From NCBI GenBank assembly GCA_024529925.1, contig JAFEUB010001390.1:477001-541000 (forward strand): a stretch of DNA of 64,000 bases, given 5' to 3'. Within the stretch, counting starts at the first letter, position 1, and each line of letters opens with the position of its first letter. Below are positions 49,501-62,707 of this stretch, piece by piece. The position numbers and the translations under genes were made by a program. Source of the DNA: Ophthalmolycus amberensis (taxonomy: Eukaryota; Chordata; Actinopteri; Perciformes; Zoarcidae). Below the pieces are notes generated by a model, which was not told the origin of the DNA, ran no database searches, and saw only the letters and a list, made by a program, of their open reading frames with translations.

Positions 49501-51602
49501 AGAGTGCAGTCTTCTCCTCACAGCTGATAGCCGTGGCATGACAGCTAATGTTGAAGGCTATTCTGGGTCGGGTTGGCTGTGCTGTATAAATGGCACCGTG
49601 AAATAGAAAGCACAGCTCATGAACACCGCACTACCAGAAGCCAATTAACTCAATTAGGCCTGTCTTCTGCAGACACTGCAATTTCCGCTCTACTGATATA
49701 CACAAGCAGGAGAGATGTACGACATAATGCACAAATTAAGCCAAGACCTTAAACGGATGTTGAATAAATGGAGAATGGCATTAAGATGTGGAGTTTTTTT
49801 TTCTTTGCACATTATGCGGGCTCCTCATCGCCCCCCAAATACAAAGTACCGCTACCTTTCACTAACATTAGGGCATCTATAGTCAATGCCAAGAAATGGT
49901 GTAACGATGCCATTTGATCACTTGTTTTTGAAGCCCCCTTGGAGGGAATGTATTGATTAAGACACGATGCAGCAAAATGCACTTCAAGCAGTCTGAATAG
50001 TTGCATGCGCACGCACAGACGAGCGTGCCCTTACACAAATATGAATCAGATTATGCATGGGTTTGTAAGAACAGGAACACGCACGTATCCCGGCCTCTCA
50101 CGCTGCCTTGATGGACCGCATCAGAGCCAACAGCCAACAGCAGAGAAAGGGGCCATTAGAACGATGAAGAAAGAAAGACAGGGGGGGGGGGGAGAGAGAG
50201 AGAGAGAGAGATGGTGTGAATATGAACGACACCATGGCTAAGTGGGACAGAGAATAAACAAACGGAATTAAGAAAGGAAGCAGGAACACATGGAATAAAG
50301 GAAAGGTTCAGCGGTTGCCAGGGAGTGGAAGTTGACAAGAGAGAGAGCGAGGAGAAAAAAAAAAGACAAAGTGATGACAAAGCAGGACAGATGGACAGAG
50401 ACTGTTCTGATGAGCAAAGTTCTGAAGCACGTATTGCCATGGGCATGTTGCTTTGTGATACAATGGAGAGTTTCCCCACAAGACACTTGAAAGGAAGCTT
50501 ACACATGTTCAAATTAACAGTGCCACACACTTCACTGGTGGTTTTGTTGTATGCTGCCAAGAGGCTGAGTGGTTGCCTGTTGTCACTTGGCAATCACTGT
50601 GCACAGTGTGGCATTTTTGAAGTGTTCTTGGCATTAATCACCTGCGGAAGTAGTTAATTGTTGATTAAAAAAAAAAAGCCGGTATTTTAGATTCAGCCTC
50701 ACGAGGAATAACTGAAACCTTCTTTCACATACTTTGTACTGATGTCCAGGTGAATAGACAGAGACAGGTCTTATAGGCCAGAGAAAGACGCTGGTCAAAT
50801 CTTATTTTCACAACTCATGATTGATTGGAGGAAAGTGATTGATTGGATCTTAAGTAAAAAGGAGGTGTCACAGTGGAAAAAAACATATGCCCTTCACTTG
50901 GGCACTGTTCCACCGAATAGCTGTGCATTTGGATTAAGTTGAACTTGTGTTTAAAACTCTCTGGAGTCAAATGAGATGCCTCGCCAGACGTCACTCCGCC
51001 CTCTTTTTGTCTGCCAGAACCACATTTGAAATAAATGACTGCTGGCTGCTTTCTTTCATGTCCCGAGTCAGTGAAGGGTCGGAGAGAAGGAAACAAAAAA
51101 GAGAGGTCGAGGGGATAAGAAAAATATAGAGGGATGAGAAAGCATTGTGCACGGCACATTCCATTCCCGAAGACATCTTGCATCTTTCAGTCGCTCCATC
51201 CTTGACTTGTCACCCCCCTCTTCTCCGCCATTACTATCTCCGAGAGCGGTTGACACTCTACACTGGACCCCAAACTACCCTGCATCTCTCTCTGAAATGT
51301 TTTCCTTTCCCCTCCCTTCCTTTTTTAACATCCTTCTCCATATCTGCTCTTAGTCTTTTGAAACTCTTTCTTATTTGAACTCATTGTCTTAACTTTATTT
51401 CTCTGTCTCCCTATTGTTTTGTGTTTTTCTCTCCTTCTCATCGCCGTTCATTTAACGTGCTTCCGTCTGCACACGCTGATGACTGAGTTTATGTGTACTT
51501 GATAGGTGCCTGACCTAAGCGAACCTTCAAACAGGCAAAGTGACTTCACAGGCAGCCTGGGGGTCCTAAACTAATTGCCATTTATTCTAAAAAACTCTTG
51601 TC

Positions 51603-51646
<44 letters not shown>

Positions 51647-52727
51647 GAACTCCCACCTCCTGTTTCTGTTCACGCATAGCATGGAACCACTCATGATGTT
51701 AATCACCTGAGCCATGGGATGGTGAGGAGATTATATTTTGATTTATTTATTTATTCAAAAAATGGGAGCATGACCGTACCAGATCTTACCACTTCTGACT
51801 GTGAAGGACTTAGGATTTATTTATTTATTCCTGATTTTCACAACTTCAAACTTCGTTGGAAGTATAAAAAAAAGTAAAGTATCATCTTTATCTTCCATAA
51901 ACAATATCAAAGAACCAAGGCCTGCTTTCTGTCAATGTTTCAGTTCAAAATATTGCTCTGCGATTCAGATCACATCCGCAGTGGAAAGTAACAACCAGAC
52001 AAGATTTACGTGTTCAATTCAAAGCTCCAACTGTGGCAGTTATGAGTATAATTAAGAAACTCAATTTGACTAAAACATAAAAACTGATGGATGGTGAGAG
52101 GAGTAGGTGTTTCTTTTTCTTTCTTTTTTTTCAATCCGTGTGCATGAAAAAAGGCGACTTATTTATTTATTCGTCTCTCTCAGCATGTTTTTCACTTCTC
52201 CACATGCCCATCACATGCATGTTTCCAACACGGTGCTGTGATGAAAAAAAAGCTCTGACACAGGATTCTTTGCCATAATATTTGAACTTTGTGTCCCTGC
52301 GACTTAATTGGGCCCCAAGTGTGGTCACTGTGCCACAAGTGCCTCATTATCTTCTACAAAACAGCACTTTGAGACATTTCTCCTCCATCTAATCCATACT
52401 GGCCTAAGGTCTGTATGTGTGTTATGAAAGAGTGCACGGGTTTTTCCATAAAATAATGTTACATCTGTGTTTGCTCTACCACAGCTTGTTAGCGTGGCTC
52501 GTATTGACTTGAAGATCTGCATGAGGTCCGGCCAGTAGTCTCAAGTCAAACAAATGCTTGAGTTATGCATAAAGGTTTCATGGTATAATCACGACTGTTA
52601 GGCTCTCTCTCTTTCACTCTCTTAACCGACGTGACTTTGACCCCACTGTGCACAGCTCCAGCCAATTAAAATACCCAGCAAGGAACAGCATGGAGCGTCA
52701 TCAGTCAGCAGATAGCTTCCTAATCGT

Positions 52728-52759
<32 letters not shown>

Positions 52760-53562
52760 GAACAAATAAAACGGAAAGTAACTGTATTTCTGCTCTTCTG
52801 TGTGAAATGTGCCTGTTTCTGCAGCTTACGTTGCGCAATCTTGACAGAAATTGGGCTGGAAATGACACAAAGCGCTTTCCCGCAGTAATAGAGTCGGACT
52901 ACATATACTCCCAACCCTCGTTTGTAGTTCGAGTGAAACCACAAGTAAATCTAGGCAATAAAAATCGTGGCCATTATTGGATGACTGTATTTAAAGGGAA
53001 CACTTTAGTGGTCTGATACTTTTCTTAATTGTGTTTGTGAGAGTCCCCCAACTCCTCTGATTCAACCCTGTTTTGAAATTCCACCTCGTGGTGAAGGAAA
53101 CGTCACCTTGCGTCACAAAGTCATCAACTCATTGTTGCCTCGTAAGTTTCCTTAATGATACATACATTCGTTTTCAAAGGAATACTGTATTCATGAAGCC
53201 ACATTGCCATGCTGATTATTGCTAATTGTGCGAAGAAAAAAAAAAGGTTGCGTTGGTGATTGAGACATGCAGTGTTAATGGTTTGTTCAAGGTTCCATGA
53301 GTTGCCGGTGGTTAACATCAACAGCTACAGCAAACACTACGTTTCGTTGTTGTGCTCCAGCGTTTAGACAGGGTCAGGGCTGCTTTCTGACAGGTTAGGT
53401 TGGTTATAGTGATTAATAGTACATATCAACAGGCAACTAAACGGTGGAAATCATTTGTCTTTGCTCTTTCTGTCTTGGTTTAGCATCTTTCCAGATGTAT
53501 TAGTCTTTGTCTACAAGTGGTACTGAGGCCCATCTGTTTACAGTAATTTAAACCATAGTATA

Positions 53563-53600
<38 letters not shown>

Positions 53601-55671
53601 TTGCACGGCTGCTACTGAATGAATCATAACTCATAAGAGAAAGATAGTTGTCACAAAATTGAATTGGTTTGGTTACTACTACTATTACAAACCAATGTAC
53701 TCTCACACAAACTACTAACTAACTAAAACAAAAGGTGCACATCACTTAATGAGGGACAACACTCAAATACTCCAACAATATGAAAGTTCAGTTCATTTGG
53801 AAGCACCAACTGGAATAACGATGTTGAAAAGACTTCTTTTTTTTTTTTTTTTCCTGAATCAGACCTGAATGCAATATGACGCTTTGAGTCTGACAGCGCT
53901 GCAAAATCATCTCGCCAAGTTTTTCCGAACCATTGCCAGCAACTGGGTGCCAGGTTATTGCATCCACACAGCAACAGCTTGAAGGGCAACAAACTTTTGC
54001 ATTTCTCTTGGGATCAGCGGGATGAGCAGTACGGCACTAATTAAATCGGGGCATCTACTATGGCTTCATTTATCAATTTAATTCAGTTTTTAATTTTTGC
54101 ACGGTTGCCTTATTGTAGTGCGTTTGCTTCACATACTTTACTGCTTGTTCTTTTTAAAAGAACATTAAAACAATTGGAATTTAAAAATTGAATATCTTGA
54201 AAAGTTAACAGGCACAAAAAAAGACTGTCAACACAACTATTTGATCAGCTGCAGTGCATTGTCTCTCCACAGTCTCACATATGCAGGAATGAAGAAATGA
54301 CAGCTGCAGTGGAGGTGGAAAATAACAACAGAATAAACAACTATTATAGTTGATGTTCGATATTTTAGTGTTGTTACGGAGATGTAAGGTTTATGAAGAC
54401 GACTGTTGCATTGGGCCTCGAAAAGGGAAATTGTTTCGATCTTTGATTTATACTGCTCTCCTCTTGTCTCCGTTGGGCCCTTGAGGAGCGTTTCTGAGTG
54501 TACATGTAAATGTACTTAAATGTGTGTTTGTGAATGTAGAGCATGCATGTGTGTGTGTGTGTGTGTGTGTGTGTATGAATAGATGGCGTGTAAGTCTGTG
54601 TGTGTGTGACTGCCAGCGACTCTGTGTGAGATCCCCCCCTCGGGCAGTCCCCACATCCTTCAACATCTCACTGTTTGATGTCAGGATCTGACACATGCTG
54701 TCTGTCTCCGCCCATTTTCAGCCAAACAACCAAATCCCACCAGAACCGTGCAAACGACTGGAAAACTCATTCCTTCTAAAAATCAAAGTGACTGCTCGAC
54801 AATACACGTTCTGTTAATAATCCAGCAAGTTTCATTACTTACTGTAATGAAACATGATGGATGTTGTGTTTAGGTCTGTATGTTCATAGATTTGTCTCTC
54901 CACTGACATAAGCTGCAGCTGAATCCTCCACTGGACAGTCAAAGGACAAATGGAAATACATTAAGCGTTACGATAAACCCGGCAATTCCATCTTCCCAAG
55001 ACACGAGGCATCATGTTTGGGACAGCTGTGTGTGTGTGTATGGGCGTGGGACAGACAGAGTCAGCTGTGATGTTTAAATACTCACGACCCCAGAGTTTAG
55101 GCCATCTGTCCGATTCTGAAACGATTCAGACATTTCTGTTCCCCTCCTCCCTTTCACCCCGCTTTCTTTATCTTTGTGTTATGTTTCAATGTTACTCCAA
55201 CCCATTTTTGATCTACATTGATCTCTCTCTCTCTCTCACTCTAATATCAGCTTGCCTCTCTTCCTCCATCTTTAGCGTTGGACGGTTGGGTAAATCCCAC
55301 CCTCCTTTAACTCTCTCTGTGTCTGCTAGTAGCTGTTCAGGTTGCTCTCACTCTGCACACCCACACTCTCTGATTCATTCTCTTTGCCTCGTATGGTCTC
55401 TCTCGCTGCCTCCTTTTCTTTTCTCTTTTGCGTAACACGCATTTCTTTCTTTCATCCTCCATCTCTCCTTTTTCTTTTGTTGCCACCCTCTCTCAGTCCC
55501 CTCTTTCTCACCGTGCCGTTTTTATTCTGCCTCCCTGTCTCTCTCCCCCTCCTCAGATTAGTGTAGATTGATTACCGACGGTTACTCCCGGTAAGGATCT
55601 GGGCGGTCACTAGTTCTCCACCGGGACCACAGTCACGGCCATAAATCTGTCCGATGACGGTGAGCCGCGAC

Positions 55672-55715
<44 letters not shown>

Positions 55716-56223
55716 CGAGAGAGAGAGATGGGGAATGTGTCACAGAGATAATGTGACTGGGAGGCCTTGAGAGACACAACGTGTATAGGTCTGTGACCAG
55801 CGGAGAGACTGAACCTGTGGATTCGTACTGTTCAGAACACGTGGCTCCGTCTTTCTATTACGACATTGCAGAAAGAGAGAAGTCTGTTTTCCAAGCCGGG
55901 TTCAGGCTGTACCGCATACCTCGTTTCACCCAGTACCTAATCATGTAGACCAAGTCTAGGATTGAAAAAAAAAAAAAAAAACGATTTCCTTTAAAATGTG
56001 TAATTTAAAGCAGATAATCTCTTTTGGGTGGGCAGGAGCGAAACTTCTGGCTAGTCAGAGACTTTAAATGGTGCACCTCTCTGTCACTCAGCAGCTCCAC
56101 TCTACAAGCATAAATGGCACAAAAACAATCCCTCAAATATATCTCTATGCAAGCAACTGGTACGCATATAATGATGCATTATACCAAAAACAGATGTGCT
56201 GTGAAAAAAAAAAGACAAACGCT

Positions 56224-56317
<94 letters not shown>

Positions 56318-56866
56318 GAGTGGGTTTGTGGGTAGCAGCGGGGTGGTTGATTCTTCCTCTGTTGGAAGCAGGAGATAACAAGCTGACCATATTTAAGACA
56401 TCTGGAGAACAGGAGAGGTGGCTCACAGGGAGAGAGAAAGAGGGGTAAAGATAAAGAGAGAGAGAGAGGGAAGAGGACGAAGATGAAGGAAAAGATGGCC
56501 GTCTGTCCATGGTGTCAGGCAAAGGAATGATGAGGCAGACACAGAGAGAGATAGCTGGAGAGAGGATGCACCCCGTGGCTAGGGTTTACAACAAGCAGAG
56601 AGAGGCAGAGGGAAGCACAGACACACACACACACACACACACACACACAACCTTTCCCATTTCTGCAGGGTGCGGCAGAAGCTGTTCGGAGCCAGCAGCC
56701 TCTGCATGGTAGCATGACCTATTTCAAAACAATACTTCCCTCGTTGGTGATGGTTAAGAATCCCTCTCCCTCTCTCTCGATTTATCTCTCACATTCTTAT
56801 TCCGTGTCTCACTGTCTCCCAGCGTTGTACCCATCTCTCGCTGAAACTTTCCCTTTATGTTCTCAA

Positions 56867-56898
<32 letters not shown>

Positions 56899-59800
56899 GT
56901 TTCTTCCTCCTCTCGTTCTCTGCCCGCTGTGACTCAGAGCCGTGTTGAGTATTCAGAGGAGAGGAGTGTGGGGGGGACAGTACATGAGCAATGGAGAGGA
57001 ATGAAGGGGAAGGGTGGTAAGAGAGCAGAAATACAAGGAGCATATTATGAGAGGAGGCTGCGGAAGGCATTGAACACATTTATGTACATGAGACGGAACG
57101 AGAATCAAATGACAGTGAGTGGGCAGGGACAGAGGATGAGTATGTGGCAGAATCTCAAGTCTGCACTTGTCAGGAAATGAATTCTAAATATGCACGTATA
57201 AGAGAGTATAGCAAGACAGCCGGGTCTCTGTGTTACTGACTTTATGGTTTTTATTCAACCCAGAAGCTATGAAGGAATGTTGGGACGGTGATACATTATA
57301 GATTATAGATAGATTAGTGCAGACTGTACCTTATCAGCCTCTATAGGCTTCACCTTTCTATGTTGTTCCACTCTGACTACTTTGCTGATCTCACCATACC
57401 CACGCAGAAAGATCAAGCCTTTCTCTCAGTCAATGCAGGCCTTTTACAACTTAGAAAAACATGACCAAGGGAAAAGGCAAGTAGATGCCTGATCGTGTCC
57501 TCAATGGTTGAAAAAAATGGAGCTCAACACTCATTTAAAAACAAAATATGTCACATTTAAAGCTGGTCTGCCTGTTACTCACAGTTACTGGATTTCCACT
57601 CCATTCAAAACAGCCGCGAAGAACACCAGAAGCTAACGCCAGGCGTCGAGTTTTCGCTAAAACAAAATGATGACGAGTGTGTTCCAGCATGCCAAATTAA
57701 TCAGAGAACGACTTGGAAAGAGTAAGAGGGCCAGTCACGAAGCCAGTGGATGTATCTGATCGAACATATATGCTCTATGCAATCAATCCAGCTGTCGAAA
57801 GTTTAAAACACTCCCACAGAGATGCCTTCTACCACGGGTGAGCTGAAAAGAAGCATTGAAGCACAGCTCGCGACGGCTGATGAAGGCCTTGAAGATCCAA
57901 GCCCTCATAGAACTGCCATTTGAAACATGTCTTCGCATAGCCACGATACAAGCCACTGAATCAACAAGTCATAATAATTATAAGAGTTATTAGGCAGAGC
58001 GTGATGGTCATTTGATGACAAATTCAATGGTAATGGGAGTCATGTTGTCCTCGAACCTCTTACTAACTTCATTGTCGCCTCTTCCCCCTCGGCCCATTCC
58101 GAATCCAAACCTATGCCCTTGGTAGAGCTCTCCTCATTAAAGGCCCATCAGCGAGTCACATCATTACCTGTTTATTCCTTTCACTCGTCTCTCTCCTCCC
58201 TCTCTCTGTTAGCCAGCCAGCTGCCACACACTCCAGAGGATATTCCAATTAGAAACAACACACACAGACACACAAATACGCCACTGGTGGATATTCCAAT
58301 TAAACACAACACACCAGACAAAACACGCTCAAACGCCAACACACAAGAAGTCGCTGGTGGACATTCTAATTAGCTGAACAGCCCAACCAGTAACACCCTG
58401 GGGCACAACAGCATGTCAGATGGCATACACACACACACGCATGCACACACACACACACACACACACACAGACGTACCTTTTACAAAGCCATATAACACAC
58501 ACAAATGACATTTGGAGTCACGTGGACGGACCCTAAGGAAACCATGACACATCAGCACCCACGAATGGACACACATGCACACACATGCAAGGGTATGGGC
58601 TCACACAACATACAACTTAAAGGTTAAAGAAGCTTCCAGCTGTCATAGGTCACCTGTTTGAAGCCTCCGTTCGGTGGAAACTAAATCAGTAGTATTTTCC
58701 GTATTAGGTTATAATTGCCACATATTATTTGCATGAATGTGGTGAGATGAAAAAAGGTATTTTTGCTTAAAGAAAATAAACAACAAAACCAAAACGCCTC
58801 TTCTTGAAGAGAGATAAATGAGAGTTAGGAAAAGAAAAACACTATGATACATCCAGCAAGAGGATGATTTCCCTGATGTGTGATTAGATCATTGTGATGC
58901 ATGCGCTTTGACTGGAAAATGTGCTAAAACACAAGGAAATGGAGCAATAAAAACAGTCCTGACTGACACTCCAGAACTGGCGAGAGACAATAGTCGTGTC
59001 TTTTATTGGCGGTGAGGAAGGGACGACTTGAATCTTCGGTGGCCACAAAGGTAGTCAGTGTTTATCGAGAGGACGACGATACAATTGGACCGACATGTGA
59101 GATCGTGTAGATACACTCACCGGCACTCTCAAGGACACAATTAGTTTTGGAGCTGTGTTTTGATTTGATTAATTTCTTTCCAAAACAGCTTGGGCTTTGT
59201 GATTTGTATCTCTACAGTGTGTGTGTGTGTGTGTGTTTACTGTGAATGATACAGTGCTTATCTGTCTGTTCACCACCATGCCTGTTCACTACTGTATATG
59301 TGTGCACAAAGGTTGAGCACAGTGATGTATAACCTGTGACATATTGAATTAGAATATAGACGCACTGTCAAAAAATAGAATCAAGTAAACACGACGGTTT
59401 ACTGTGCGTGTACTGTGTCGTTATGAGTTCATGTATGTATGCTTCCCAAACCCTCTGATTGTAAACTGATAAGATGAAAGGACACCTCTCACAGGCTGTC
59501 ACACAATCATTCAATTACATATCTGATGACTGGTCCCTAGCGATAGCTCCTTGTGAGTGACACCTCGTCACAGGTTCTGGTCTTAATGTGAACATGAGCA
59601 ATGAGCCGTTAAAGCAACAAGCGTTTTTTTAAACTCCGCCAGTGAAGTCATGCGATCGCTTGCGTGTCCGTGCGTGTGTCCTTGAGTGAGTGTACACCTC
59701 TATATGTCTGTCCACGGCTAATCTCACATTGTGTTGCAGCAAACTGCATAATATGTTCAAGGACCTCTCGTCGTCGTGGTGACTTAACACTTTATTTAAA

Positions 59801-59953
59801 ACACCTTTTATTTCCGTGACCCCTGAGATTCATCTTGGGACTTGGAATAACATTAAACATCAAATAAAACACAATATGCATGCGGATAATGTACTGTGCA
59901 TCCATAATGAAACCATCATTCATAAGGCAGAACCTGAACCATGTAAAGGCTGC

Positions 59954-59986
<33 letters not shown>

Positions 59987-62661
59987 CCACCTTGTAAAAG
60001 TTACATCTCACTCACATTCGCCACACAGCCATCAATAATTGACTAAAGGTAGGAGGAATAAGCTCAGTACAGTACAAGCCTCCAAAAGCCTGGACCAAGG
60101 CATGGATCTAGTCAACCAGCCAGACAGAAAATCCTCTTGTACTCGCTGGGGATTGTCGGGAGATTTTGGACTCTAAGCCATTAGTATAGCTACAATAACA
60201 CGTTATCTTTCAGTGCCAAGACACGGAGATTTGAGCTCCAACAAAAAGTTGTCTGGTGGAGAGAGAGAGAGAGAGCAGACGTTTTGCCAGAACAATACAT
60301 GCAAATGTATGACTCCAAAAGTGATTCCAAAACTTAATAATACTGCAGAATGAGCTCACAGTATTCCGTCAAGCTCACAGGAAGCCCACGAACCACACCG
60401 TCACAACCCCGCCTGTCAGTGAATTGTCATCTTATGAAAGATATGTCACACAAATGTACATTAGTATCATATATAAATCTTCGATAGCCATTGCACCCTT
60501 CCCTATTAAGTAAAATCCTGCACAACCACACATGCACAGAATCACACTGTAGTCATCTTTCCTGTAGATTGTGGTGTCTCAGAGAAAATTGCTTCAAATC
60601 CCAAACAGGTCATTTACAGGGTAATCCAACAGATAGACGCGCAGACTAGTAGACAAACACAAACACACACACACACACATCATGGTTTCATCCTCTTTGC
60701 AGACTAAAGATGATGGGGATGACATACAGACATCTGCAATATACTCACACTCTCTGTAGACTGTAGTTCATAAAGGAAATGTAAAAAGACAGCAGTTAAG
60801 GTATGCAGGTTAGGTAAGTGTATTTAGGAGCATTGACACAAAGAGAAGCGACAAAAAGCGCTCACACACTTACCCTCTCTGCGGACTGTGACGTGCCAAA
60901 GAAGATGGGTATGAAGGCCAGCCAGATGATGCAGGTGGTGTACATGGTGAATCCGATGGGCTTGGCCTCGTTGAAGGTTTCGGGCACGCCTCGCGTCTTG
61001 ATGGCGTAAACTGTGCACGTCACCATCAGCAGGATGGAGTAACCCAGGGAGCAGATGAGGGACAGGTCCGAGATGTCGCACTTGAGGACGCCGCGCGCCG
61101 AGGTGGGATCCTGGGTCCGCTGCTCGCCGTAGTCCACGACCGTGTGGGGAGGGTCCACCGCGAACCAGACGAAGACCCCCAGCAGCTGAACGGAGATGAG
61201 CGAGAAGGTGATGGCGAGCTGGGAGGCGGGTGAGATGAACCTGGGAAGGAGACGATTGCTGATATGAGTGAGAGGTTTAATTTAGAGGTGCGGCAAACCC
61301 CTGCACCAACGTTTGTGCTCAAGGAAATACCTGCACTTGAAAATGTGTCACTGCCGCATTAAAAGGATTAGATTCTCGTGCATAATGTAATTTTCTATAA
61401 GATTAGATTTTTCTTTGGGCAATAAAGTGTTTTACAAATACATTTTTAAACAAAAATCCTTGTTCGTCATTCTGTAAAAAAGGCTGTTTTCATATTATCT
61501 AAAAGGTCGAGACCTGCCAGCAGCAATACATATTATATTCCTATACATGAAGCCATACAAGAATCCACAAACATCCACACTAAATGTTGGCGGGAGATCA
61601 GGGAAAAGGTGATGATGACATTTTAGGCAACAGGGAAGAACGTGGTCAGTGAGGAGAGGCCTTACATATAGCACTGGATAGAAGGAAAGTGATGACCATA
61701 CAGAAATAATACCCAACAAGAAAACCTATACTGTCACTCTCCACTGTAGTGAAGAAACAACCAGCTCCTTCAAGCTCCCAGGCTCAAAGGATGCTTAGCG
61801 CCTGACTACCTGGAGCAACAACACACACTGAAACCTGGAAAGATCCTCAAAACCCTCCATCATTCTGCATCTCATAGTGCCCTCACCTCAATTGTGTTTC
61901 CATTGTGTGTCAATTACATTATTATTTTCTTTTTTTTCTTCTTTCTTTCTTTCTTTCTTTTGTTGTAATGTCTTATGCATATTTTATTTTTCTTTGTAAT
62001 TTTGTAAAATTTTAATATTATATAGGTGGAGGCTTCAAATAAGCCAAGTTGGCTTTCTGTCTCTTCCTGCACTGTGATTCATTATTTCTGTTATGTTTGA
62101 TTATTTTAAATTTTGTTGTTTGAATTGTGCAAAATAAATAACTCTCTAACGCTCTCATTGTTGTTCATTGCATTTCGTTGAATTTGCTTATTTTCTAGCC
62201 TTTCCTGGAATTTTGAAATCCTAATTACGAATAAAAAAAACAAAATGCACGAGTCATAGGAGGACAATAACACTAACTCTTACAAATGGACGGTGCTGAA
62301 GGAAAGACAGATGACCATCTGGGTAGCACGGACATGAACCTGAGCACTGTTAAATACCACATTAACTTTTGAGTCACTTAGTTGATGCTCTCTCCGAGAG
62401 TCACTCATACTGAGTGCAAACAGTACAATAGGTGAGTGTGAGTTCATGACTCTCATTAATAATGGATGAGGAACAAATGATGAATAATGATTGCAGAAGC
62501 AGCTCAGTAAGGAAGAAGTGGGGGGGTTAGGTCTTCATGTGATAACACACACACACACACACACACATCTCTGAGTGCAAAGAAAGAACACACTTACAGT
62601 GACCTTCAGTGCTACTACACTCATGGAAATCTACCTGTGCTGGACACCCACAGGGCAAACA

Positions 62662-62707
<46 letters not shown>

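Larger units (their letters stand above)
46201..60873 (-). other. grm8 large intron between TM6 and TM7 exons (14.7 kb)
   Basis: There is no coding sequence that I can support. It holds many simple repeats: (GT)n at 51607-51645, 54548-54574 and 55674-55713; (CA)n at 49392-49413, 53571-53597, 56226-56315, 56621-56649, 58425-58469 and 59956-59984; a 31-base G run at 52728-52758; a G12-(GA)n tract at 50181-50211; a pyrimidine-rich stretch at 55135-55560; and a degenerate three-copy repeat at 58238-58373. Open frames here mostly cross the simple repeats. Confidence 0.85.

Noticed and set aside
58238..58373. CRISPR-like array of spaced repeats
   Set aside because: There are only three diverged copies with spacers of unequal length, in clearly eukaryotic intron DNA.
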